Notes: generated by a model not told the origin, from the letters alone. 64,000 nucleotides of DNA from Xestospongia muta (GCA_963693285.1 OY848917.1:23194245-23258244); one strand, 5' to 3'. Counted from the first letter of the stretch, positions 33,301 through 39,841 are shown. Program-made: numbers and translations.

Positions 33301-34141
33301 AGGATTTGACAGCAACTGCTGAATTTCCTAAACATATGGCAGATTTAAAGGAGATCTTAATCAAAGTAATAATAATGTCAATAGATTCACACTAACATAG
33401 TAACACTATGAAATGGAACTTGGAACAATAAAATTAATCAGATTTTGCATTTTACAATGACCCTATAATACCTATCTTATTTAGGTTGATGAATTTAACA
33501 AAGTTCGTGAAACACTTTCAGCTGAAATGGCTGATCATGCAAGTATAATTCGTAACTTAGTTGTGAGAGCTGAGGATGCCAGACTAATGAATGAAATGTA
33601 AATAATGTTATTGTACATGATGTGTGTGTACATGTACTTACAACATCAACTGTCAATATTAAGCTTTAGAGGATATCGTTGTTTAGTTATCATGTTCAAT
33701 TTGGGATTGTTGTTTTATTGATGTCCCTTTAACATTATATTGACTACATATTTTTATAGTAATTTGTCTTCAATTGTAGGAAGAATATGAAGATGGCGTA
33801 TATGCAGTTATATGATCTTAACAAAGAAATTATGAGAGGCTATGAAATAAGACGGAACAATCACTTGGAATTAATTGATTGTCTTAAGATTGTCAACCAG
33901 GCTGTACAGAAAGCTGCTAGATTAAGAGGTAGACGTGGTTGTATTGATTGGAATAACTGATTGGTTTATCATATGACTGTTAGAAGAGCATACATTATTT
34001 ACCAATATATTATATATCATGTTTATTTCCTTTCATTTAGTTGGTAAACCCAAGACATTGTGTATTACATGTTGTCGTACTGCTATTAAAGACATGGATC
34101 ATGATGCTCTAATTAAAGCTATTCTAACTGGCACTAAGTAA
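3337..34141 (+). CDS. BBS2: BBS2, 3' half of the gene (13 exons)
   Basis: BBS2 is a core subunit of the BBSome, the coat complex that moves membrane proteins in and out of cilia. Thirteen GT-AG exons read in phase: 3337-3480, 3575-3739, 3824-3857, 17720-17783, 17838-17945, 18114-18155, 18512-18599, 18983-19126, 19401-19475, 33303-33365, 33485-33597, 33780-33928 and 34041-34141 (stop TAA). The first begins [20 protein letters not shown], which is the conserved segment just after the FG-GAP/beta-propeller region. Later landmarks are [44 protein letters not shown] and the C-terminal [12 protein letters not shown]. The end matches the natural C-terminus. The N-terminal propeller half is not upstream in the window; pieces of a 5' half lie downstream at 46754-61893. 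Introns 3 and 9 are about 13.8 kb each and full of transposons. No break is seen within the exons. Confidence 0.93.
3538..3573 (+). repeat. (CT)n tract at a BBS2 splice acceptor
   Basis: A CT-repeat microsatellite runs directly into the CAG acceptor of the second BBS2 exon at 3575. It therefore doubles as an unusually long polypyrimidine tract. The intron is only 94 bp. Confidence 0.8.
3858..5204. other. BBS2 intron 3, proximal part; nothing recognised
   Basis: AT-rich intron sequence between the third BBS2 exon and the CACTA-like element. Short ORFs here (for example around 4553-4801 on the minus strand and 4802-4990 on the plus strand) show no family motif and look like chance. Confidence 0.6.
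5648..7837 (-). CDS. SAM-domain (SAMD3-like) protein carried by a transposon
   Basis: Seven exons with good splice signals: 7837-7744, 7430-7309, 7261-6800, 6747-6389, 6338-6179, 6133-6030 and 5974-5648. Exons 1-2 encode a SAM domain ([20 protein letters not shown], then [20 protein letters not shown]). Exon 3 is a Ser/Thr/Pro-rich linker followed by [16 protein letters not shown]. Exon 4 carries a basic stretch ([11 protein letters not shown]) and [15 protein letters not shown]. Exons 5-7 end with [20 protein letters not shown] and [14 protein letters not shown]. This order resembles multicopy 'SAMD3-like' proteins of fish and invertebrates, whose function is unknown; protein-protein interaction through SAM is expected. 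Exon 3 ends in phase 0 but exon 4 needs one more base, which fits a 1-nt deletion right at the donor, so this copy is probably broken. Confidence 0.7.
7838..7967. promoter_or_regulatory. Shared start region of the divergent transposon genes
   Basis: Only 130 bp separate the ATG of the minus-strand SAM gene and the ATG of the plus-strand transposase. It includes a near-perfect local duplication of AACAATATTTACC (7855-7880). A bidirectional promoter is inferred from the geometry; no TATA box or initiator was identified with confidence. Confidence 0.4.
7968..9586 (+). pseudogene. CACTA-like transposase with C2H2 fingers, internally deleted
   Basis: Starts at ATG 7968. The first ~70 residues hold two C2H2-type fingers (C-x2-C...H-x4-H starting KCQICDLL; then C-x4-C...H-x4-H ending HIYRHH). 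The frame then runs to EEVYLKKY at about 8500 and stops. A second frame from about 8487 reads [20 protein letters not shown] and continues to the stop at 9584-9586, with [14 protein letters not shown] and a closing region with [15 protein letters not shown]. The 'HG.PHD.MHDL.EG' block parallels the 'H..DVMH.EKN' block of CACTA transposases. Related full proteins usually have a few hundred more residues between the two parts, so the catalytic middle appears deleted and the frame shifted. A relative lies at 55190-55613. Confidence 0.6.
9905..10880. other. BBS2 intron 3, no gene recognised
   Basis: AT-rich DNA between the CACTA-like element and a THAP relic. Neither strand gives an ORF with a recognisable motif. 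Confidence 0.5.
10907..11263 (+). pseudogene. THAP-domain relic
   Basis: The plus strand starts [20 protein letters not shown], matching the C-x4-C start of a THAP zinc finger, followed by [12 protein letters not shown] and an in-frame TGA. After frame changes it resumes as [15 protein letters not shown] (the C-x2-H pair) and then [14 protein letters not shown], the 'L...AVPTIF' segment that follows many THAP domains. THAP domains bind DNA in P-element-like transposases and their domesticated relatives. One stop and at least two frameshifts show it is dead. No transposase core follows. Confidence 0.7.
11285..11560 (-). pseudogene. Non-LTR retrotransposon ORF2 fragment
   Basis: The minus strand reads [20 protein letters not shown], then [18 protein letters not shown]. 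This is the linker between endonuclease and reverse transcriptase in CR1/L2/Jockey-type ORF2 proteins ('..ITDP..KA..LN..F...F'). It lies directly next to the THAP relic. It looks like the same family as the element at 21463-22865, whose preserved part starts just after this region. Confidence 0.5.
11561..12040. other. Intronic DNA, nothing recognised
   Basis: No coding motif, inverted repeat or RNA gene was seen here. Short ORFs such as 11763-11948 lack family features. Confidence 0.5.
12041..12790 (-). pseudogene. Crypton-like (DUF3504-type) element fragment
   Basis: From ATG at 12645 the minus strand reads [20 protein letters not shown], then [19 protein letters not shown], stop, AVKVWKD, stop, SSHRR, and on to [20 protein letters not shown] and [16 protein letters not shown]. 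'IPKNT....VWKDW..HR' and 'L..WL.KFV.E.R..DG..Y.PNTLY' are hallmarks of Crypton tyrosine-recombinase proteins and their domesticated relatives (KCTD1/QRICH1/ZMYM families). Only the N-terminal region survives; two in-frame stops and a missing catalytic domain make it inactive. Both flanks (12041-12260 and 12690-12780) match the shorter derivative at 29844-30390. Confidence 0.65.
13330..13570. repeat. Short irregular repeats
   Basis: The motif GTGAAGTCAACATTGATA and variants recur three to four times, each after a TACGAT/TATGAT-type stretch, and a GGCAGATGATTAYGTTAACTT block appears twice (about 13331 and 13505). It is a decayed local duplication with no coding content. Confidence 0.6.
13571..14304. 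other. Intronic DNA, nothing recognised
   Basis: AT-rich DNA before the satellite. No open frame with a known motif. Confidence 0.5.
14305..15165. repeat. 129-bp satellite, seven copies
   Basis: The marker GTTATTCCTCTATTG recurs at 14335, 14465, 14594, 14723, 14852, 14981 and 15105, so the unit is 129 bp (first spacing 130, last 124). Copies differ by a few substitutions, for example GTGATCACAG versus ATGATCGCAG versus ATCATCACAG, and the last unit lost about 5 bp. Each unit contains a TTTATACTTTATCACACCAT box and a palindromic ACATGT. The array lies in BBS2 intron 3 and has no ORF. Confidence 0.95.
15290..15600 (-). pseudogene. LTR-retrotransposon gag fragment
   Basis: The minus strand reads [40 protein letters not shown] and [18 protein letters not shown]. 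The order 'L..L...C.F...L..ML.D.LVCG......Q..L..E..LT' is typical of Gypsy-type gag proteins ahead of the zinc knuckle. It stops soon after. No LTRs were found around it. Confidence 0.55.
15620..16520. other. Intronic DNA with a possible small transposon relic
   Basis: Around 15836 the plus strand reads [17 protein letters not shown] before a stop, and at about 15922-15980 a second frame gives an acidic C-terminus, [20 protein letters not shown]. These look like the two ends of a deleted small transposase, but the family is not clear. The rest is AT-rich. Confidence 0.3.
16526..17533 (-). pseudogene. Reverse transcriptase of an RLE-type non-LTR element
   Basis: A long minus-strand frame of 335 codons. 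In order it shows an N-terminal region, a spacer with [11 protein letters not shown], and RT motifs: [45 protein letters not shown] and [17 protein letters not shown] (the catalytic Asp of motif A). After this the frame changes, and the YADD motif and C-terminal nuclease are absent. The 'G-V-G-x-x-x-R-R-L-I-G-K' and 'D-A-S-N-A-F-N' signatures are shared with the elements at 34340-39841. It is truncated and inactive. Confidence 0.75.
18600..18982. other. BBS2 intron 7
   Basis: A 383-bp intron with a short (TA)n run at about 18800. No other feature seen. Confidence 0.7.
19476..20530. other. Proximal part of BBS2 intron 9
   Basis: AT-rich DNA without a recognisable coding frame or RNA gene on either strand. 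Confidence 0.5.
20531..20782 (-). pseudogene. YqaJ-type exonuclease fragment
   Basis: An uninterrupted minus-strand frame of about 83 codons reads [20 protein letters not shown], then [16 protein letters not shown] and [20 protein letters not shown]. 'SPD...D' followed by 'G..EVK.P' holds the catalytic Asp and Glu-x-Lys of the YqaJ/lambda-exonuclease (PD-(D/E)xK) fold. Such nuclease domains occur in invertebrate transposon-associated proteins. It lies on the same strand just after a THAP domain and a DDE fragment. The N- and C-terminal parts are missing. Confidence 0.65.
20940..21147 (-). pseudogene. DDE_Tnp_4-type transposase fragment
   Basis: The minus strand reads [40 protein letters not shown] and ERTRRIAEY. 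'MADRGFDI......G..L..PP......QL...DV..TR.IA' is the last-Asp region of the Harbinger-like DDE_Tnp_4 domain found in THAP-containing transposases. The earlier Asp and the following Glu are not in the retained piece. The sequence upstream (to 21168) joins closely to the THAP frame, so the middle of the gene has been deleted. Confidence 0.7.
21168..21428 (-). pseudogene. THAP domain of a DDE_4 transposase
   Basis: An 86-codon frame starts [20 protein letters not shown] and contains [16 protein letters not shown] and [16 protein letters not shown]. The C-x4-C...C-x2-H zinc ligands and the FP and W residues of a THAP DNA-binding domain are all visible. The frame ends soon after the domain, next to the DDE fragment at 20940-21147. 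The THAP module itself is intact, but the transposase is not. Confidence 0.75.
21463..22870 (-). mobile_element. CR1/L2-like LINE, 3' part with core deletion
   Basis: On the minus strand ORF2 begins at about 22865 with [20 protein letters not shown] and [14 protein letters not shown] (RT motifs 0-1), then [20 protein letters not shown]. It continues through a segment with [11 protein letters not shown] (motif A) and then jumps to [20 protein letters not shown] and [20 protein letters not shown] (thumb), then [20 protein letters not shown]. The region that should carry YADD is missing, so a piece of the RT palm is deleted. Several frame changes occur. The 3' end carries a (TAA)n-type tail, seen as TATTATTATTATTTATG at 21463-21480. 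The element lies next to the THAP start. Confidence 0.75.
23050..23322 (-). pseudogene. PIF/Harbinger transposase N-terminal fragment
   Basis: From ATG at 23322 the minus strand reads [20 protein letters not shown], a stop, then [19 protein letters not shown] and [20 protein letters not shown]. The 'RFWV....' start and 'D...F..ylRms...FddLve.l.P' continuation are typical of the N-terminus of Harbinger (HARBI1/ALP1-like) nucleases. No DDE core follows. Confidence 0.6.
23581..23740 (-). pseudogene. CXXC zinc-finger ORF fragment
   Basis: The minus strand reads [20 protein letters not shown] followed by [20 protein letters not shown] and CLSFQTKR before the stop. This reproduces the CXXC domain spacing: C-x2-C-x2-C, C-x2-C-x2-C, the KKQSC block and a final C. 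CXXC domains bind unmethylated CpG in DNMT1, KDM2, MLL and CFP1-type proteins. Upstream, a start [19 protein letters not shown] lies in another frame, one base off. There are no other chromatin domains nearby, so it could be a decayed gene fragment or a transposon-borne copy. Confidence 0.6.
24171..24401 (-). repeat. 3' LTR (end-truncated)
   Basis: Matches 25514-25744 over 231 bp with very few differences. The match ends at TATGCTAAAAT, after which protease sequence follows directly, so the terminal ~6 bp were lost in the same event that removed pol. Confidence 0.9.
24402..24990 (-). CDS. Nucleocapsid and retropepsin part of the LTR element
   Basis: The frame shows two zinc-knuckle-like blocks, [14 protein letters not shown] and [14 protein letters not shown]. 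In both, the second cysteine of the CCHC motif is replaced (Tyr and Ser), so neither should bind zinc normally. The aspartic protease follows with [11 protein letters not shown], the D-T-G-A active site, and ends near GAGPNLFG at the deletion junction; the frame then runs into the LTR and stops at about 24304. A frameshift separates it from gag at 25083. Confidence 0.8.
25083..25478 (-). CDS. Gag of the LTR element
   Basis: A frame from [14 protein letters not shown], a few bases after the primer-binding site, through [16 protein letters not shown], to a TGA where related proteins continue with an Arg codon before 'FVCGL'. The LTR-gag spacing and the pattern are those of Gypsy-class capsid proteins. 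It is interrupted by that stop and by a frameshift before the nucleocapsid. Confidence 0.75.
   Translation of the reverse strand: MATSQFGTLKEFNSNEGSITSYLERVELYFTANSVPGDKQVPILLTCIGTSMYTLLSDLLAPSPPSTKSLAEIADVLRKHFEPKRAIIAERYHFHKRNQAVGESIADYDAALHKLATNCKFGDYLEDALCD
25501..25511 (-). other. Primer-binding site complementary to tRNA-Ser
   Basis: Two bases inside the 5' LTR the minus strand reads TGGCGACGAGG. This is the exact complement of CCTCGTCGCCA, the 3' end expected of a common metazoan serine tRNA (acceptor strand GACGAGG plus discriminator and CCA). Confidence 0.7.
25756..26362. other. Intronic DNA, nothing recognised
   Basis: AT-rich. Short plus-strand ORFs at 26105-26372 overlap each other in different frames and show no motif. 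Confidence 0.5.
26363..26640 (-). pseudogene. piggyBac-like transposase fragment
   Basis: The minus strand reads [40 protein letters not shown] and [20 protein letters not shown] before NF. The order '.W.lADs.tGY.y...vYtGk....GLg..VVl.Lv..l...y.vy.DNf' is the third-Asp region of piggyBac transposases. The fragment has neither ends nor the other catalytic residues. Confidence 0.7.
26800..27545. repeat. Pair of ~70-bp direct repeats
   Basis: The segment ATTTTTGAAAGCAATTTATA to GGATAGTTGTAGATAGT at about 26808-26876 recurs with changes at about 27468-27538. The intervening ~600 bp shows no gene. They may be ends of one decayed element. Confidence 0.6.
27546..28248. other. Intronic DNA, nothing recognised
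   Basis: No coding motif was found in this AT-rich stretch. The ORF at 27706-27918 has no family features. Confidence 0.5.
28249..28500 (-). pseudogene. hAT transposase linker fragment
   Basis: A 73-codon frame, open further upstream, reads [20 protein letters not shown]. The 'P..KR.KKsam..LLG' segment precedes the hATC dimerisation block in BED-type hAT transposases. It resembles the tail at 1992-2198. The hATC block is absent. Confidence 0.45.
28617..29067 (-). mobile_element. Second pogo/Tigger-like derivative, left end missing
   Basis: From GTGTTCAGATAATTGAAATG to TTCTACTG this closely matches 2850-3244 and keeps ~70 bp (28767-28835) that the first copy lost. The minus strand again starts [20 protein letters not shown], and the extra segment encodes more of the helix-turn-helix region. 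The left terminal repeat is not present. Confidence 0.7.
29068..29840. other. Intronic DNA, nothing recognised
   Basis: Contains a small palindrome, GGTGGTGCAGCACCACC, at about 29415. No coding motif. Confidence 0.5.
29844..30390. mobile_element. Non-autonomous Crypton-like derivative with hairpin end
   Basis: Its left part (29844-30040) matches 12041-12225 and its right part (30090-30390) matches scattered pieces of 12400-12780, including the segment that encodes the Crypton start. The coding middle is deleted. The right end holds a strong inverted repeat: 30288-30328 (starting GGTTATATGCCCTTGG) pairs with 30348-30388 (ending GGTATATAACC) across a 19-base loop. The fuller copy at 12041-12790 keeps only one arm. 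Confidence 0.65.
30605..31135 (-). pseudogene. C-terminal nuclease part of an RLE-type non-LTR element
   Basis: The minus strand holds [20 protein letters not shown], a zinc-knuckle-like block, then nuclease-like sequence with a 'ROPAD...' type core, and upstream [12 protein letters not shown] in another frame. The 'AD..x(14)..D-x-R/T' spacing fits a restriction-like endonuclease of R2-type elements. It is broken by several frame changes. It is nearly the same as 32230-32660, on the same strand. Confidence 0.55.
31155..31825 (-). pseudogene. Mutator-like transposase fragment, uninterrupted copy
   Basis: Closely matches two separate blocks at 41783-42110 and 44606-44985, here joined without a gap. 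On the minus strand the better-preserved copy encodes [20 protein letters not shown] and a SWIM-like 'CKHIH' end; the same residues are partly visible here (for example [14 protein letters not shown]). Mutator-like transposases have this order, with a SWIM zinc domain at the C-terminus. This copy has stops and frame changes. Confidence 0.55.
31905..32660 (-). pseudogene. C-terminal nuclease part of an RLE-type non-LTR element
   Basis: The minus strand reads [60 protein letters not shown] and DLLISPLQ, then after a stop [15 protein letters not shown] and, further on, [18 protein letters not shown]. The zinc-knuckle-like C...GDH...C, the PAN/PAD block and the following D-x-x-I match the C-terminal nuclease region of R2-type (RLE) elements. 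A frameshift and stops are present. It pairs with the reverse transcriptases at 16526-17533 and 34340-39841 as the same broad family. Confidence 0.6.
32661..33140. other. Intronic DNA, decayed
   Basis: Part of this may be further decayed non-LTR element on the minus strand, but no motif could be read with confidence. Confidence 0.4.
33150..33255. repeat. (TTG/TTA)n microsatellite
   Basis: A trinucleotide-rich run with nine or more uninterrupted GTT units lies about 50 bp before the tenth BBS2 exon in this window. Confidence 0.9.
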
Positions 34142-34339
34142 AACTGTTCTTTCTTAATTATGAGTAAACAATATAATAGCTATATTGTTGTATGATTAAT
34201 TTGAACATTATTTTCATTTTGAAGTTTTAATGCACCATATACAAAAGTTTGTGAAATCTCCTCTCTAATTTGAAATTATCAGTGGTTATTGAGCCAATAA
34301 TTGATGGTTGTTAGTTATAATAATTGTGTATTATTACCA

Positions 34340-37165
34340 TAGTAGGGACCGATGATCGGTCACCGATCTCAGACAGTTTGTCTAGCCAGCATCTGATGGA
34401 GGAGAGGTCACCAACTGCAGAGGAGTCGTCTGCGTACCAGATCTAAGTGACTAGATTATCTTTATCCTCAAGTTGTTTAATGAGGGGTAGAGAAGCGACA
34501 GCATATATAAACATGGAGAGGGGATCACCTTGTACTACACCTTCCATGCTATAGAGATGCTCGTGAGATCCCTTAAAGATGAGGGATGACCATCCTCTAT
34601 AAGTATTAAATATTAATCTTGAAGCTCTAGGCCACAGTATTCTAATATTCCATAGTAAGGCAGATCTATTTATCATGTTGAAAGCGTTCTTGGCATCTAT
34701 AACAAGTAGACCATAATCATTGGAGTCGAATAAATCATCTGCTGCATGGATGGCCCCCTCGATGCCACACTTCAGACCGGCGCAAAGCTGGTGAGTTCCA
34801 CAAGCAGACTCGACGTCTTCCCGGGTAATTAAACAAATGGCTTTGCCTATAATTCGACGCAGGGTTTCCCCAACACCGATTGGACGAACACCTGAGGATT
34901 TGTCCAAGGCAATCAAACGGTTAGCAAGAAGAGCTTGGACAGATTCCCAGGTGACCAAGGTGTTAGCAAGGTGATGGGTGAGATCTCCAATAGAGTCTCT
35001 CAATCTCTGGCTACGAGGACCAAATCTCAAAAGTATGTTCTGCCAGTGGATGGAGTCGCATCCACCAGGGCCTGCACTATAGTGTTGTAAAAGTATTGAA
35101 TTTTTTAATTAGTTTCTGTTATTGTTATTGTACAAAATTTGTTTAAATTTTAGTTTTTGTTATTGATTGTTCACAAAATTGATGTGAGTATTTGCTTTAG
35201 TTATTGTTAGTGAATCAAATTTTTGTTATTGTTATTGATGAAAGTCTATTTTAAAGGGTATCATTTAAGTGCCAAATGTACAATGTACAATGTCAAATGT
35301 TTAAGTAGGCCTTGTTGCTTTTGATGAGAACTTCTCTTTCAAGGTTTGCATTTGTTAATCGATTTCGTTTTCCAATGCAAGCATCTCCTGCAATTCACAA
35401 TGTTCTTTCAATAGGTGCAGAAGACGCTGGCACAACAAGGACATCACAAGCAACATTCGACAGAGTTGGAAACAATGGCTCAGATTTCACCTAGTAGTCC
35501 AAAGCGTCAGTTGGATGTGGACAGTTGCTTTTTCTCTGTTCAATGAACGTGTCAACTTTTTTTTCTCCTGAGCTATTTGACAAGGGTTCTTTTTTCTTTA
35601 ATAGTTGTTTAGAAACTATCTTTGATCTCTTCTACTACTTGGCATACACCTTTTGAATGAGCTCCTGATATTGCTGTGGATGCTTGGTTTTTAAGTGGGC
35701 TTTCAAGTTAGTGCAAAACTTTCCTTTAAAGTTTGTCTCACAAATTTTATCATTCATCTTGATTTGACAGACTGTCTTTTCTGATGCCTCATAGTATTTG
35801 AAATAATTGCAGCTCTTTTTCCTTCCAGAATGTGAAGCTGTTGCCATCTCAATGAAGTTTGAGAAAAAATGGTTTGAGGTGCAGCTGCAAATAAATCCTC
35901 ATATAAACAGCCAAGTCAGGTGATGACTCGTGGTATTGTAAAAGTTCTTTGACCATTCAATAGGTCTATGTACCTTGTTTACACATCAACGTGTTAATAG
36001 TTTTTTCTTGTTTTACTAGTATAGAGCTGCAATTTTTGTTTTAGTTATTGTTTGTTAATGATTTCTAACTAATTTTAGTTATAGTTTTGTTATTGTTAAC
36101 AATAATGATTTCCCTTTTACAAAAATGGTTTTAGTTTTAGTTATTGTTAAACAATTACAACACTACTGCACTACCTTGAATTCTGTGGGCTGTTAATCCG
36201 ATGTGTGCACCTGTTACTTCAACATCTTCAAGTAGTGGTAATGGAGTGGATGTGAGGTTGGATGTTTCAATTTCAAGGCATTCACAACACTCATAGATTG
36301 TGCAACTCCATCAACAGTAATGATATTATCTGGTGAGAGTACATTACCTTTCACCCTTGAAGTGAACCAACACATAGCAGGCTTAATCTTCCCATTAAAC
36401 AGGTGAATACTTTGTTGGTATGCTCTTCATTCATAGACTGGAGTGGACGCTTGAAAGTACAATCACAATGGACAGCTTCCTGGATTAGCAGATCAATGTT
36501 GTTATCAGACCATAGGTCCATCCTTCTTTCTAAAACACACTTGATATCATGTAAGTGCCTGACTTAGTGATCACACTGTAAGATAACAGAACTGAATATA
36601 ATGATACGTTCAGAGGGAAAAGAATGAGAAGATTTACTTCATTGCAGAGTAGTTGATGTATCTATGCCCACAAGCACCCCTTGGGAGATCAAAGTGTCTT
36701 CCAGACAACTGAGTGACTGTTTCCCAACGAGAGCACCATTCAGATGGTAGAGTGTTAGTGGAAGGTGTTGGAATTATGGTGGAGCCATAGGCTGTCAACA
36801 TTAACACGTCCAACTCACAAGGTTCTACATAATGCCCAGGGGGATAAGGGCCACCACTTTGGCAAAGAATGTCACTCACTGAAAGCGGCAGGCCCTGAGA
36901 GACCGAGGGAGCTGAAGACACAGGTGAGACTGAATCAGCCTGAGATACTAGTTGACAAAGGGAAGGCGGACGGGGGGAGCAGAACTTGGTGCAGGAACAT
37001 GCTTGGAGGATGAATTGTTTGTGTTGGTAGAGTTGTAAGGATTACCGCAGCGATAATATCTGCCGGGAAGGCAGGAAGAGCAAGGTTTTCTACGTTTGCC
37101 ACAGGAGCATCTAACTCATCTGGTGGATCCTCTTCTATTGTATTGGCAAGAGCACGAATGTTCAC
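34340..37165 (-). pseudogene. RLE-type non-LTR element A, split by a hAT insertion
   Basis: From ATG at 37165 the minus strand gives an N-terminal region (MNIRALANTIEEDPPDELDA), a stop, a second segment ending HFDLPRGACGHRYINYSAMK, and a helical block with ERRMDLWSDNNIDLLIQEAV. A hAT element (35080-36165) then interrupts the spacer TAHRIQGSAGPGGCDSIHW; removing it and one target copy restores that frame exactly. The RT follows: SSGVRPIGVGETLRRIIGKA, QLCAGLKCGIEGAIHA, VIDAKNAFNMINRSALLW (motif A) and EGVVQGDPLSMFIYAVA (motif B). The YADD-like IWYADDSSAVG lies past a stop at about 34440. The C-terminus is cut off at ~34330, 190 bp after BBS2 ends. Confidence 0.8.
35072..36173 (-). mobile_element. 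Internally deleted BED/hAT element with 8-bp duplication
   Basis: The element (35080-36165) starts TAGTGTTGTAA and ends TTACAACACTA, and is flanked by the perfect 8-bp duplication CTGCACTA (35072-35079 and 36166-36173). On the minus strand a BED zinc finger (35847-35635: SCNYFKYYEASEKTVCQIKM, then CTNLKAHLKTKHPQQYQEL) is followed after a gap by the hATC block (about 35500-35300: SNVACDVLVVPASSAPIERT and GKRNRLTNANLEREVLIKSN), with a stop in place of the usual Phe-Ser. The catalytic middle is absent. It is a non-autonomous hAT that kept both DNA-binding and dimerisation ends. Confidence 0.9.
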
Positions 37166-37309
37166 CGGACGCCATTATTATTATAATTATTAGTAGTAGT
37201 AGTATTAATATCATCATTATTATGATTACAACAAAATATAACAAAAATAGAACAAAAATAAAGTGTAATAAGTAATACAGGTTAGGCTTTAGGTCATTAT
37301 AAGATTCAA

Positions 37310-39841
37310 AGGGGTTCCATCAGAAATATTGATGGATCACCACTTTGTACAAGAGCCCCTGAGACATAAGATGATAGCACGAAGAATAGAGAAAGTGAGA
37401 TGAGTCCTGACCCAACCGAGAACTTGAGGATAATTGTGGTCCCAATTTGATGATAATCTTTCAGCAATACATTTAACAAATACTGCAGCCTTTCTTCCTA
37501 GCAAGCCATCAACTGAAGTACATATTGGTGTGAAGAGAGCCCTCCTGTCAGAACATGTCTGATGGTATTTCTTCTTCTCAGACTCAGCAGCTGAGAGAAC
37601 ATCAAGAGTGATGGTCAGTCCAGATAAGACCGGGCGTCAGTATCTATAATCCTAATATCAAATAACGCTTCCGACTGAGGGACCCAGACACCACGAACAG
37701 AAAGATCAGCTACCAAAGTCGGACTCCCAGATGGAAGATTGGCTTCTTTTACCACAGGCTCCCTAATGACTTGACTCCAGGCCAATAAAAAGAGGTCGCC
37801 AAAAGCGTCACGAATCTCATTGTATTACTGGGTAACAAGTCCATCTTTTCTACAAATAAGAGCGTGAGAGAGGTCAAAGGAAGCTTCACAGCCATCACAG
37901 GTGGAAGGAACACACAACAAAGTTTTTTATATCTTAGTGCAAGACCATCCCTGAACTCTTGGGCAGAGAGATCAAAGTGGTGCTTAGCCACTGGAATTAC
38001 ATTAAGGCATGATGATATTTTTTCGTTTTTAGCCCTCGAGATGGCTCTCTGTTGACTAGAGGTAAGTTTTGTAAAGATGTCCTCAAATACTCTATCCAAA
38101 TTGACCTCTCTTTCTTTACTAATTGATTCCTGAACTTCAACATAGTGACTGTGGAACTCATCATAGTCAAAACTGCTGATCTGCTTTAATGCATTAACAA
38201 TAGGACCAGTTAGCCTCTTAGATGTGGTGTAGTTAGCACAGGAAGTGACAGTTGGGTCGAGGAGATTGAGACCTCCCATTTGAGTGGGTAGTGAGAACAT
38301 CACTCTCTCGGAAAAGGACACCTCACTTCCAAGTATAGCTGGCAATAGCTGACCAGAAATAGTATTCTCCAATGTGTCGAAAAATGAGCCACATTCAGGT
38401 GTTACTCTCTGTAGATATGTCTATTGGCATTGAACAGACCTGGTGAGGGCAGAGTAAGCAAGTTGGGGTTGTGATTCAGCAACTAAAACCAATTTCTTAA
38501 CGAAGCATTAACCCCGTCAACACAGCCAATGGCACTGCATAACAATTTATGACTTGTTGTAATGTTCACACCAAATGGCTTGCACAATTCAGAAGCAATA
38601 GTAAGATAGTCATGATTAACTTATTATAAGTACACATTTCTTGGGTTCTGAATTATAGCCATATGATGTCGAAGTCGAAGCAGCGTAGTAAACCAGTACA
38701 CCAAGTCATGGAGGGGTGCACAAGCAGAGGCATCGTCCGCGTACCAAATGTCGGTTCCCACATTAGGTCTTCCAATGTGTGAAATCAAAGGCAGAGTGGC
38801 CGCAGCATATATAAACATGGAAAGTGGGTCCCCTTGAGTGACCTCATTAACATCAACAACAATGAGCGGGGCCCAGCCCCTGTAAGTGTTGAACAAAAAC
38901 AATGAACAACTAGGCCACAGTACACAAGAATTCCAAAGAACTGCCTGACCATTGATGCTGTTAAAGGTGTTAGAAGCATCAATGAGAAGAACACCCCACC
39001 CCTCCTCCTGGTGTTCATCGAAAAGATCACGTACAGTATGGATAGCACCTTCAATACCAGAACGCACACCACTGCAGAGTTGTGAGATACCACAAATATC
39101 TTCTAAATCACATCTTGTTAGCATACAGACTGTCTTGCCGGTAATTCTCAGTGTCTCACCAACGCCAATTGGTCTGACTTCAGGGCACTTATCAAGTGCC
39201 ACTAACCGACAAGCCACTAGGGCCCGAATGTGATCCCATGGGGTGACCGTGTTGGAAAGACGACGTATTAATGTTGCAATAGAGTCACAAAGGTACTTAC
39301 TGTAGGCATGGTATCGAAGCAGGACATCTTGTCAATGACATGCATCAGTAGCACTTGGACCAGCACTTCCTTGTATGCGTCAAGCAATGTGGTGGATATG
39401 TGCCCCAGTAACCTCAAGGTCCAAACGAGGTGGAAGTGACTCATATTTTAGTAGAGTAACGTCTGGAGGGCAATGTGGAGCAGGATGCTTCTGTTTCAGA
39501 GCGTCTAATACAGACATAATAGATGACAAACCATTTTAGTCCTTCACCTCAACTGTGCAATGAGATGACAGGACCCTTTCTTTGGATTGCTCTGACAGCC
39601 ACCGCACAACTGCCTTGAATTTTCCTTGAAGCATCAATCTCGTAAAAACAGTAACTAGGTGATTGTCATCAGCCGTAGGAGTCTGTGGTCTAATAGACTT
39701 GTCACATTTGACTGCTTCTTCAACAAGATAGTCAAACTCATCATTTGTCCACATAGTCAAATGTCTCTCTAACACTCTTCTAATATCCTTCCCTTTCCGT
39801 ACCATACAATTATATTGAAGTATTACAGCTGAAAAGACCAT
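37310..39841 (-). pseudogene. RLE-type non-LTR element B
   Basis: The minus strand starts near 39841 with RRVLERHLTMWTNDEFDYLV, then a spacer with RIQGSAGPSATDAC. The RT (39217-38624) has CPEVRPIGVGETLRITGKTV, QLCSGVRSGIEGAIH, LLIDASNTFNSINGQAVLW, EVTQGDPLSMFIYAAATLPL and the active site IWYADDASACA. Next come ILGSEVSFSERVMFSLPTQM and GGLNLLDPT (38372-37749). The C-terminal block reads LVADLSVRGVWVPQSEALFD, then IRIIDTDA and, further on, FTPICTSVDGLLGRKAAVF. The AD...x14...D-I-R spacing looks like a restriction-like endonuclease. Frameshifts near 38600, 38370, 37740 and in the N-terminal region kill it. It lies head to tail with element A. Confidence 0.8.

Noticed and set aside
36765..37013. 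Plus-strand ORF of 82 codons
   Set aside because: Antisense of the N-terminal part of non-LTR element A.
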